This document shows, piece by piece, positions 21,966-32,204 of a DNA stretch of 64,000 nucleotides. The stretch spans positions 186,001 to 250,000 of the forward strand of contig JABAKD010000023.1 of the NCBI GenBank assembly GCA_012845835.1, in the 5' to 3' direction. Source of the stretch: Undaria pinnatifida. Lineage: Eukaryota > Sar > Phaeophyceae > Laminariales > Alariaceae. Made by a program: the position numbers and the translations under genes. Numbering within the stretch: the stretch's first letter is position 1; every line of letters begins with the position of its first letter. The notes under the pieces are model-generated. The model did no database searches and was not told where the DNA came from. It worked only from the letters and a program-made list of their open reading frames with translations.

Positions 21966-24252
21966 TACCCTTTTCGTGCATGCCATGTATCATTCCAAGC
22001 TATGGATGGTATATATATAATATATATATACATATATATACACCAGGGGGGCTTCGCCGCGGCGGGCTGACACCTGCCTGCGGCTCCGCACATAGGCTGA
22101 AAACGAAGCGGAGAGGGGCTGTAGAAGAAACAAATAACTGCCAAGGTGGGCGGTGTGGTATTAAATCAGCTCAGAGTATTGCAAGTATGAGGCGGCGCGG
22201 GGGTGGAGGGAGTGTGTTTATATTGAAGGGAATAAGCAAAGGAACGGCCGGGAGGACGAGAATTCATGATGATCGTATCACATGTCATGACAGGAACATA
22301 TGTACGAGTACCGGCGGACGATATGGCAGGACCACTCCAACAGCAGAAGCAGTAATCGCCAAACCACGTCGTACCTTACGCGTACTGCTGCTGTACCATC
22401 ATTTCAAGCAGTCCAACCGCATGTACCTGAATGACCTCTCTTTTTTCTTCTTCCCTGTGTGCGAGCACTCCTATGTATTGGCCACGAAACACGTGAGTTA
22501 CACAGCTTGCAACGTTGAATCTAGATCGCTTAACTGTCGGAACTCAGTATCGATCGCTCATCCGGACGAACTCACATGCGATTATTTTGAAAAAAAAAAT
22601 GCAAAAAACGAGCCCGCACACCCTGCCAGCCCGGGCACGGTGGACGAACGCCCGAGGCCTCTTCCGACGCAATCGGGGTCGGAGGGCAAGATGAGAGACC
22701 TTCGGGCAGAAGGACTATATTCATCGCAAGGTAGCACGGAAAAAACTCAACAATACGTGTAAGAAAAGCTAGAAAGCCTTGTCCGAGCTGCAGCTGTAAT
22801 TTTGTACAAGGATTTACACATGAAAGGCGGCATTGCATATGTCATCTCCCGTAGATTTGGGTTAGGTTTTCAAAGTGTTTCAAGTTTCATAAGTATCATA
22901 CTAGGTATCGCTGCCACTATCAATTCACCACCGGGTTTTGTTGGTTCTACTACAGGACATATTGCTGAACCATGAAAAATGAAATCCCAGCTCAGCTCTG
23001 CCCAGCAACTACTCAGGAGTGCAGCGCCGTGCGATGCTGTGCCTTTTGCCGGGTGCGGTGATGTGCCCTGCTGCACTCTGCTCTCTTTCGGATAAATATA
23101 TATATATGACCAGGTATCATGTGAAATTATCATCTATACCACATGCCGGTATGTACGTTTATAGTTTACAAGTACTTTTGCTTTCTACGTTTGATCGTCC
23201 TTTCTCGGCCCTTTTTTTTTACGTGCTACACCCGTACTGCCGATCAAAGCGCGGCATCGCCAACAAGCCCACAGCACAGCGCAGGCCAATCGATTCCGCA
23301 CATGTAGCTCTAGGTGTTTTCAAGCCGATAGTTGCACCAAATCATGGGCCACATATTTCAGCCCCCTTCATACTTCGTAGCGTTCTTTTTTTGCGCGAGC
23401 GTAGAGGACGGCGTCAGCCGCCCTCGAAGCCGAGCCCTTGAAAATGGACAATATCATGGCTAAACAGCAGGTCGTACTGGTACTCGTAACGCAGAAGGCG
23501 TCAGTATGAAGCCGTCGTGACTACATAACAGGGGCAGCGTAAAGTCACCCTCCTCGCCGAGCTTGTTTTTCCTTTCGCTGGCACTATGCCGGCGGGCACG
23601 GAGACAAAAGAATAGCCAATATCATCTGACGTCGAGCGCTTTTTGTTGGCGCGTATGGTCTTGGCACGCCCACGCTGTTACCCCACAGGTCCGGCACACA
23701 CAGATATATTGTTGTCTCCCTCCCTCATTTGTCGTTGCAGACTGTGGCCACGACAAGATGCGCAACGCACGCCCCACTCGAAGACGACCATCTCCGCTTG
23801 TGCTTAAAGATTGTCGGGTTGGGCAAAACCGCCCGACAAAAGGAGGTGTATGCCGCGGCACACACTGCGATTGCGACGCCGGTCGACGTTGTGTGAAGGA
23901 AGACCAAGACAAGAAGACGGTGGCATAGACACATCGACACCTCATGAAGGCATCGTCGCTGCCCGAGGGCCTCAGATGGGTATCTCGACGATGGTAAGTC
24001 AAGCGTGCGTCTGTATTCCACCCCTCCTGCAACAAGGGAGCTGAAGACGGGTTGGCCCCTTTGCGTTCAATGTCAGCCATTATGAAGTGTTGTTGTTTGT
24101 GCGCCCAGATATCACGTCGGAAAAATTTTGAACGGCATGAACGCAAGCCGCGGGGTGTCCCCTGTCCCGCGTAGAATGATAACGGTCCCCGTCTCAAGCT
24201 ATTCAAATCAAATTCATAACTATTGGCGTTAAGGACATCTCTGTTAATATAC
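21966..24252. other. Repeat-rich DNA without a recognised gene
   Basis: This contains a (TA)n stretch (22010-22042), a GC-rich hairpin (GCTTCGCCGCGGCGGGC near 22051) and another pentamer array (23020-23085). A 272-codon plus-strand frame (21944-22762) begins inside the pentamer array and TA-repeat and shows no domain. A 194-codon minus frame (23622-24206) overlaps a plus frame of similar quality. Neither is supported as a gene. Confidence 0.5.
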
Positions 24253-24693
24253 TTACTCTGAAAACTGAAAATGGAGGTTTCAGCACCTTCGCAGGGGTGT
24301 TTGACCCGGGCAACGGGTGAATCGGGCTCGCTCTTCTCAAAGTCCGACTAGCTTTTTTGCGAGACGCATCCAATGAGGTTTGCCGTTTCTTTAGGATGGG
24401 AGAATTTTTGTGGACACACACCGTAGTGTCCTCAAAATCAGTTTCGGATGCTATTTATTTGCAAAATAAGCTATTTTTTGGATAAAACTGCGATATATAT
24501 CACAACCAGGTTTTGCAAAACAATTTTTTCAATTTCAAACTGATACCCTGAAGAAACGGCAAACGTCGTTGGATGCGTCTCGAAAAAAGGCTAGTCGGAC
24601 TTGGAGAAGAGCGAGCCCGATTCTCACGTTTGCCGGGTCAAAGACGCCTGCGAAGGTGCTGAAACCTCCGTATTCGGTATTCAGAATCAGTTT
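24253..24693. repeat. Foldback repeat with exon-like arms
   Basis: The left arm (about 24253-24396) and right arm (24548-24693) are inverted copies about 85-90% alike, around a 150-bp A/T-rich spacer. Read outward-in, both arms encode the same peptide of about 45 residues containing GGFSTFAGVFDP, IGLALL, VRLAF and RDASN. It is uninterrupted in the right arm (minus strand) and broken by one TGA in the left arm (plus strand). The spacer has its own small hairpin (GGACAC/GTGTCC, 24412-24431). The peptide family is not recognised. Confidence 0.75.
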
Positions 24694-25429
24694 ATTACGA
24701 GAGATGGCCTAATCGGGTTTGGCTTGGTGTGCGTAAAAGGTGGATTTCGACTTTGTACGGAGGTTGGTCGAAACGCATCGTACATCACACCTGGTACACA
24801 CGGGTTATACGTTACAGCAGCAGCGAAAAACAACAGTTAATACCTGCCATGGCAACCTTCTACATAGAATATTGGGATCAATCCAGCTATTTCGTAGCAC
24901 CGCAAAGAGTACTCTGAGGCACAGAGGGTAATTATACGTGCTCATGCCTTGTATTGCTGTTTGATAGGTACTGCTGGGAACTAAAGCATTTATACAGTGA
25001 CCATATTTACATCGACGCTACAAATCGCATATGTTATTGCCCCAGTGCTGTAGTCCCGGTACTCTCGTATAGCACAGCAGCAAGCATAGGTGCGGTATAC
25101 TACCAACCATGACTGACCGTTGGGAGTACGGCCATATTGGTACAACGAGACCTAGGCCTTCATGCACTCGTTTATACTCAGGGCCTAGCGCTAGCGACAA
25201 GCACATCGACCCACTTTCTGAATGTCGGGCGCTCCAGAGGTCGTCCTCGGGGTATTTCCCCACCTCTCCGCCATCCTCAGTTCTTGATTGCCGATGAGGA
25301 AAGTATTTTTGGGGGAAACTTCCTGATATCTTTGGTTTCTTCATTGATTGCCCTTGATGATTTGTTTCTTCGTTTTATCCTTGTATCATTTAATGTTGTT
25401 TTGAAAAAAAAGTAACACCAGGTCAGCTC
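24694..25429. other. Unassigned DNA
   Basis: No gene or repeat was recognised. Confidence 0.5.
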
Positions 25430-25550
25430 AGCACAGCAACACAGCGGCGTGCGGTACCGTGCGATGCTGTGACCTGCCGGGCGATGCCGTTCCCTGCCGT
25501 GCTGTATGGTGAAGTGATGTGCGGTGCTTCGCCGTGCCGTGACATGTTTT
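25430..25550. repeat. GCNGT pentamer array at the head of dispersed repeat copy B
   Basis: This is a degenerate GCNGT array followed by AATACTAGGTATCAT, exactly as at the start of copy A (1-67). This supports the array and the downstream 1.6-kb sequence being one element. Confidence 0.7.
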
Positions 25551-27130
25551 CCATTGTCATTTTAAATACTAGGTATCATGCGAACAACACAGCACAGGGC
25601 AACAAGCTATGCAGAAGTAGTCATTGTTATTATCGTGTCGCTAAGTGCAGCCTCTTCTTCCTGCCCCCAGTCACGATTTTGATGGCTTTTTCTTTGGGCG
25701 AGGGTAGCGGGCGGCGCCAGCCGCCCGCGGAGCAGAGTCCTTGTACCTCGTACCATTGCTGCACGAGTACCTACCGACATGCGCAGCCTCTCACGACCGA
25801 GACCCCCAACGGTAGCAAATCACTGACACACCCAACCAGAAACCACACAGTAGTAGCTTCTAATAGCCTGTTGTGTGTCAGTCTGCAGAGGAAGTGTCGT
25901 TGCGCTCGTGTGCTCCGTCATAGTCGCGGAGCTATTCAGGTGAGTTGCTTGATGCTTCGAGAGTGATCATCAGTGCATATCTTCACATTCGATCCTAAAT
26001 GTCCATCCGTCGGTATTACCGGTTCGGCTTCGCCTCGCCATCGTCCGCGGGGCACGAGCCCGGCATCCATGTCTTCCTGATGATGTGTTCGAGCTTTTTC
26101 CTGCGGCCTTGCTACTGTAGTTGTCTGTCTCTTTGGCATATTGTTTCGTGACTCCAGCTGAACATTGCATTGTCGGATGGAGATACATGAAAAAATGTTG
26201 TAGCAGCCGTTGTAAACGAAAGGTAATCGCATTCGTTTAGCTTTAAGCTTCGCAATCCGGCGTCAGCCATCAGCCCTGTTACGTAACATATACTTCGAAG
26301 TATTAATTTAGGGCCGGTATCGCGACCAAAGGGCAAATTCGCTTCGACGGTCTTTCGGAATTCTCTGAACACATCGTTGCGCATCAGCGCAGCAACCTTG
26401 AATAATACGAAGCATTTATAATAAAGTACCACTCTCCCTGTGCTATATTATAAAGAGAAGCAACACCAAAAGCATTAGACGCACAACACAAAGAAGCGGC
26501 AGTGTCTGCAGACGGCATTGTACGTGATACAGATTACCTCAAGAAAGAACGTATGTACAAGGTAGAAATAACACGCTCGATGTCTTCGAGTTGAGGAAGC
26601 GTAACAACATGTCATCGCCATTGCTATCAATACCATCATCACAGAGCTTGTTCTGGTTCTACATTTCTGAGTTGACCATTATTGTACGACGGACCACGGA
26701 AAACTGACACCTCGTGGAAAACTGATACGACGGGGAAACTCCACAGGAGAGGCTTACGGCACCATATGGCATTCGCTGTGCCGGCCAATCATACCTTAAG
26801 CCCGAAGATCGGGCGCAGCTTGAGTCGATGGGGCCCTTCGGGTAGCACAGCAGTTGTTATTCGGGGATGCAGGCTGACGTTCGTTTCATCGACCACGGGT
26901 TTCTATACACTCCACCACAGCAGCGTTGCACGGGGAGGTACGGTCTACAGCTGCGCAAGCGGAACGCGAGTGGAACAGGCAGCACCCAGCACGTGAGAAA
27001 TTTCAGGGTTTTCCACGAACCCCTGTATCCCGTTGGAAGCTTTTTTTATGTATTTTTTCATCGTATGGAATAACACCATGCGTGCGACACTGATCGTAAT
27101 CGAAACACCGAGCCCCGCCCCATACAACTA
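25551..27130. repeat. Large dispersed non-coding repeat, copy B
   Basis: Aligned with 1-1970 (see copy A for landmarks). Copy B is shorter because it lacks the T/C tract and CAA microsatellite of copy A. At 25700-25730 it has a GC-rich palindrome (GCGGGCGGCGCCAGCCGCCCGC) where copy A has a decayed version, suggesting a structured region under decay. No conserved frame is present. Confidence 0.7.
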
Positions 27131-28254
27131 GCTTTCTGCAGCAGTTGGCACCCTGCCACCAAACTTCCGTTCCCTTTCCTCCTGGCAATCGTGCCCAGAC
27201 AAAACCACCCGCTTTGCAGCCATCGCTTCAACATCGCTCCTTCGCGCCAGCGGACCTGGGCAGAGAGGTGCGTGAGGCTCATCCTAAAGGAGATGTTTTC
27301 ATGATTTGCTTGCAAAACGTGTACCAGGTACATGGTATAGTGTACAGCAACAGTTGTAATACTTTTAGCTTTATGTCCCTTTTCCGGAGCAAAACCATTT
27401 TGGTCCTATCTTGCGCTGCCCTCATGTATCCAACCACGATGAACAGCCGTATATGGAAATCCATCCCTTGTCTCTCGTATTATAATTGTTGATCGCTGCT
27501 GCGATTACTTGTAGCTAGGTACCAAGTACAATCTAATGCCTAATGTGCCGTGCTGGGATTGGTGCTTGCCACAGCTTCCCGTGGGGGCATAGATCAGGTG
27601 ATGATCAGGTGACGTTACATGCTCCGATGAGGTATTCTACTAACAATAGAGGTAGAGCTTTTTGGCTGAAACTTTTTCCCGGATGATCTGAGAATGACGG
27701 GACATCGTCGGAATTTCTTTTTTTTTTCTTTTTTGGGTTGATACTTAGGCCAGGGGGTGATTCATCTGTCTGGTACTCGTACGTAGCCCTCTTGCCTCTT
27801 CCCAAAATATATTTTTTCGAAGAGGGTATATAGGTCGAAAATTGAATAGCGTCAGAAAAAGTAAAAGGTACCTGGTAAACCTCTATGGTGCCGTGCGTCG
27901 GATGGTTTACCTGGTATTCGATACTTCAGGTGCACCGGTACTAAGGTTGTTCGTGGTGGGCGAACAGAACTTACCGAACTATGAGGCACTGGCGTTTAGC
28001 TCGTAACGAACTTTCACAGTGTCGGACAACTTTGGTGAGTTCGCAACGAACTTACAGGTATGCCTGGTACCGGTGTGAAAGTCGTGCAATACTTGCCAGG
28101 GCGTCGACTGCCGTTGGTGAGGTGGTACCAAAGTTGCTGGTGGTGCATCGGGTCCAGGGAATGAGTTCGTAGCGAAGATACCAAACTGACGGGTATCGCG
28201 TCCTAAACTTCATTGAAGTCTTCGCTATATACATACCAGGTATAATTTTCTGAT
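27131..28254. other. Unassigned DNA
   Basis: Recurring short words (TTCGTAACGAACTT-like, at about 27999, 28042 and 28163) suggest a degenerate repeat of roughly 40-120 bp. No gene was seen. Confidence 0.4.
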
Positions 28255-28390
28255 CGCTTTAAATATTATAAAAATTAAAATACACTCCAGCTGTGAGATC
28301 GAAGATTTCGTCGAAACTCATCTTTGCAAGCTATATATATTATAAAGAATGAAAATACACTCCAGCTGATGTATGATCATAATTTTATGG
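28255..28390. repeat. Two fragments of the foldback family
   Basis: AAAATACACTCCAGCTG occurs twice (about 28278 and 28350). The first copy continues TGAGATCGAAGATTTCGTCG and AACTCATCTTTGCAAGCT, the inner-arm sequence of the 55928-56340 element. Confidence 0.7.
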
Positions 28391-29969
28391 GGGAGATTCA
28401 GTCAGGAGTTTTTGTCCATCTCGGCCTCAGTATCCGATTCTCGGAACTGGAATTGAAAAGGCAGAGTAGAACGGAAAGGGCTATTATATTCCGATTCAAG
28501 ATCACCCACTCCCTTACACCTCAGACATCACCGTGTTACACAACCATCGTCAATTCAACCGAGCTGTCTGACCCCAGCTGCGCGCTCGCTTCCACGTAAC
28601 GTCGTATTTCTGAGGACAGTCGCCTTCGAACAACCTCAAGGCAGTCATGGTTTGTCGTCGTTAGTCATCGTTAGTCATCGTTAGCCGACCTAGGCCAGTG
28701 GCGGCGCATTCTATTCTCGTATAGGGGTGCAAGTTTTCTGTTTTTTCTGTTATTTTTGGATACTTGGAGGGTCTACACCTCACTCCAAACGGACTTTTGA
28801 TTAAAAAACCAGTGCTGAACCCGTCGAATCCGATTAACAGCTCCACGGCCGATATTCAGGACGAATGATGGTGTCAAACAAACGTTGAATTCCAAGAAGT
28901 GCTACCTCTATAGTAGCATGCCTCTAGGACAGAAAACCTTAGACAACCTGAACATTTAACATACGTGGAACCTGGCCAAGGCATTCTTGGGTTGTGTTGT
29001 TCAGTGTTTAACGAAGGAATCCTTTCCAGCATACCTGGAACCCTTTTCCAGCGTACCTGGTATTTCACTTCCTTTTCAACGTTCTTCCTCGTTTGCCGCT
29101 ATGCTATCCGATTTCCCGCGCCACCATCGGCGTCGTATATTAAGCTTTCATGTATGCCCATCCCCTGTCCCCTGGCAAATCATATTGCTGACTAAATGTA
29201 TCTGCCGCTTCACCTGTTACCCCGAAGAACGATCAAAAATGATATACTGTTCTTCCATATTTTTTTTGGACAGGATGATCAGGATACTGGTGTTATCTGT
29301 TGTTGACGTTGTTGAGAATGATGATGACGTAGGTCGTCGTCACTTCTTAAATATTTACTGCTCGAGGATTGTCCGCTTTCTTGCTTGATTCGCTCCGACG
29401 CTCCAACCGTCGTTCTCTTTGTTGAGCGATCGACCTCCTTGCCCGGTTTGTTGTAGTTGGCGGCCTTTGCCCGCTATCGGCAATCGCACAGCGTCGCATA
29501 CCTTGGCCCTAGCGCCGTCGCCTATGAAGCACGAGTATAACAACAAACGAAAGCATACGCCGAACACCGTGGAGTGATGGTACACTTGAGAACATCCGAA
29601 GAACGGACGATACAAGCGCTACAAACACTCCCGCCTACATTGTATTTCACCCGTCAGACAGATCAGAACCTTATTCACGGTATGTGCATTTTAAAGATGG
29701 TATATAAGAGCTGTGTGGCCTGTAGATAATGTCGCCTGGTGGGAGCGATATGATTTGTATTGCCTACAACAGCAGTTCATGTCACCTGGAATGGATCTGT
29801 ACTGCACAGATCATGCACAGCTTGTTTCTAAAGACGGAGTTGAAGATTTAGATAGTCAAAATCGTGTTTTGTACGACATGTGGGATTTTACTTTCGGGAC
29901 GATGTAGGCATACCTGGTGGACCTATGTCGTGGCAGGCAGGTGGTAGGACTCCAACACAAAAAGAAAAT
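28391..29969. other. Unassigned DNA
   Basis: Several short frames exist (for example 29713-29907 plus, 64 residues, acidic and Trp-rich) but no recognised domain. A small triple repeat of CGTTAGTCAT lies near 28657-28683. Confidence 0.4.
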
Positions 29970-30236
29970 GGTCAAAGCCAGAGGCAACTCAGACCAACAC
30001 AATTTTTGGGCGGCATTTGTCCATGTACTCTCCCAGTCGGTTTACACCTCTCTTGTATGCCGGGTGCATTGAAAGATAAGTGGGGAAATGGCGTGCTGTT
30101 CGTCTAAGGTCAAAGGCAACTCAAACCATTATGACTGAGTGGCTTTTGTCCAGGTACTCTCCCAGTCAGTATACACCTATTTTATATGCGAAGTACATTA
30201 AGGGGTATGTTGGTATATGGCGTACGGTCCGACAGG
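29970..30236. repeat. Tandem duplication of a 138-bp unit
   Basis: Copy 1 (29970-30107) and copy 2 (30108-30236) share GGTCAAAG, GGCAACTCA, TTTTGTCCA-like words, GTACTCTCCCAGTC and ACACCT in the same order, then diverge. It has no coding function. Confidence 0.75.
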
Positions 30237-31007
30237 CGTGATTGCGTCCAATTTAGAGCATTATCATGGCCTATTTAATAGAGTGTGTCTTGCTTCACGT
30301 CAGGCGGACAATATGCGTGCATGGTCCTGCTTTTCATTTGTTTTAGGAAGTAACGTGCGGTTTACAGTCTAACAGACAGATTAGACATATTTTCGCGAGC
30401 CAAATTGTCATCTGGTCCAGAATTCGTGTACAACAGTTCCGTGGGTTCGCAGCCAAAAATGTTATCATGTTCTCGCACGCAGGCAAAATTGTTTTCGAGC
30501 TCTCACATCATCAAAATCCCAACACTATGTGGTAACGGTATGTACCGGTAGTAGTTGTCTATTTGAATGCTGATGGCGCGCGAGTATTTTCGCTGTATCG
30601 TATGGATGTCAACCAATCCTTGCAACGTAGTAGGTGAGTATCGTCCCCGCTTACTTCAACCTCGTTGGTTCAATTCTCCCCGAGTGCATATTTGTGTTTG
30701 TAGGGGCTCTTGCTTGCCTACACAGGCGACTAACGGAATGCACGAGAGCATGATGAAGCTACATTCGATTGTAATATCTTACGATTGCAGAGAATTCGTC
30801 GCTTGACCACAAATCATTGATGGTAAAACCTCTTTTGCGTAAAGCGGGAGATGTAATAGTGGTTTTTCGAAAATAAAGGAAAACAAGAACGTATTACTGC
30901 AACCATGCACGTTTGCGAAATCAATACATATACAGCACCACATTACCTTGGTGCCATGAGTGGCAGGTGCGCATAGCGCGGCCGGGAGTGTTCATGTTGA
31001 TGACACC
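30237..31007. other. Unassigned DNA upstream of EsV-1-7 gene 2
   Basis: No promoter element could be singled out. The frame of gene 2 stays open back to 30960 without an ATG, and an ATGAGTGGCAG followed by GTGCGC at 30956-30972 could be a short first exon with a donor, but this is speculative. Confidence 0.4.
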
Positions 31008-32204
31008 ATGTTCTCCCCGCCACCCACGCTGTCTCAGGCAGGTATCTCACTGCTAAAGCCCGAGGGGAATATGGAGCGCTGCACACACGGTTTGTGCACG
31101 AGGCAACCGACCCACAGTGTTGGGAAGAGCAATACGCCAACGGTCTGCGTTGAACATGCCGAGAATGACAGGGTTCACGCTCGCAGCAGGTGTTGCGCAC
31201 ATGAATCGTGCACCAGGCGGCCAACCTTCAACGTCGCGAGCAGCAGGACGCCACTGTATTGCAGGAACCATGCCGAAGACAGGATGGTGGACGTCCGCAA
31301 CAGTCGTTGCTCACACGACTTCTGTACGACCCGACCAAGTTTCAATGTCCTGCTCAGCAAGACGGCGGTTTACTGCAAACTACATGCTGAGAAAGGCATG
31401 GTGGGCGTCCACAGCAAGCATTGTTTACACACCTCGTGCACGAGGAGCCCAAGCTTTAATGTTATAGGCAGCACAGTTCCGACGTATTGCAAGCAACACG
31501 CTCACAACGGCATGGTAAATGTCCTCAACAAACACTGCTTAAGTGACGCGTGTACGACACGGCCGTACTTCAACGTGGAGGGCAGCAAGGTGCCCGTGTA
31601 CTGCAAACAACATGCTGAGAGCGGCATGGTCGACGTTTGCAGCAAACGTTGTTCTCACGACTCGTGCAAGAGGCAACCGACCTTCAACTTCAATAACACC
31701 AAGATTGCGGTGTATTGCAGGCAGCATGCTGAGAATGGCATGGTAGATGTCTGCAGCAGGCGTTGCGCACACGGCTCGTGCACGAGGCGTCCATCGTTTA
31801 ATTTCGCCGGTTACAAAAAGCCGGCGTACTGCAAACAGCATGCGGAGAACGGCATGGAAGATGTTTGTAGCAGTCGTTGTTCACACCAGTCCTGTGTCGG
31901 CCTGCCACGGTGGGGTTCACTAACAGACGGTTCACCCTCTGCGTGCGACAACCACAAGAGCGACCTAGTGGCCGATGTGGTGATCAGCTTCAAAAAAAAA
32001 TGTGAAATGGTGGGGTGTCGGAAGGTTTCTAGGTGGGGGCTCGCCGGGATGCAGCCCACTCACTGCCCCGATCACGGCCGGCTGAAAGAGGGGCTCGTTC
32101 GTACAGTCGGAACAGATCGCGGAGAGACACGTTCTTCGCGTATATCATCCTACTATGCCGTACGGGGACCCTCGGTCCGTGTTGAAGCGGAGTGCCTGTT
32201 TTGA
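31008..32204 (+). CDS. EsV-1-7 repeat protein, about 398 residues
   Basis: The first in-frame ATG is at 31008 (GACACCATG), giving 398 residues; the frame is open upstream, so an earlier exon is possible. After 24 leader residues come seven canonical repeats of C-X4-C-X15/16-C-X2-H (residues 25 to about 290), each ending in words like HAENGMVDV. Two divergent repeats follow (CSHQSC..CDNH and CEMVGC..CPDH), and then a short Arg/Ser-rich tail. The repeats are more diverged from each other than those of the gene at 17320-19971, with no higher-order dimers, so this copy has not expanded recently. As for other EsV-1-7 proteins a regulatory, metal-binding role is likely but unproven. It lies 11 kb from the other gene in divergent orientation. 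Confidence 0.88.
   Translation: MFSPPPTLSQAGISLLKPEGNMERCTHGLCTRQPTHSVGKSNTPTVCVEHAENDRVHARSRCCAHESCTRRPTFNVASSRTPLYCRNHAEDRMVDVRNSRCSHDFCTTRPSFNVLLSKTAVYCKLHAEKGMVGVHSKHCLHTSCTRSPSFNVIGSTVPTYCKQHAHNGMVNVLNKHCLSDACTTRPYFNVEGSKVPVYCKQHAESGMVDVCSKRCSHDSCKRQPTFNFNNTKIAVYCRQHAENGMVDVCSRRCAHGSCTRRPSFNFAGYKKPAYCKQHAENGMEDVCSSRCSHQSCVGLPRWGSLTDGSPSACDNHKSDLVADVVISFKKKCEMVGCRKVSRWGLAGMQPTHCPDHGRLKEGLVRTVGTDRGETRSSRISSYYAVRGPSVRVEAECLF

Noticed and set aside
21944-22762. 272-codon plus-strand frame
   Set aside because: It starts inside a pentamer array and TA-repeat, has no domain, and its composition changes along its length. It is best explained as chance in repeat DNA.
23622-24206. 194-codon minus frame
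   Set aside because: No motif was seen, and competing frames of similar length lie on the other strand.
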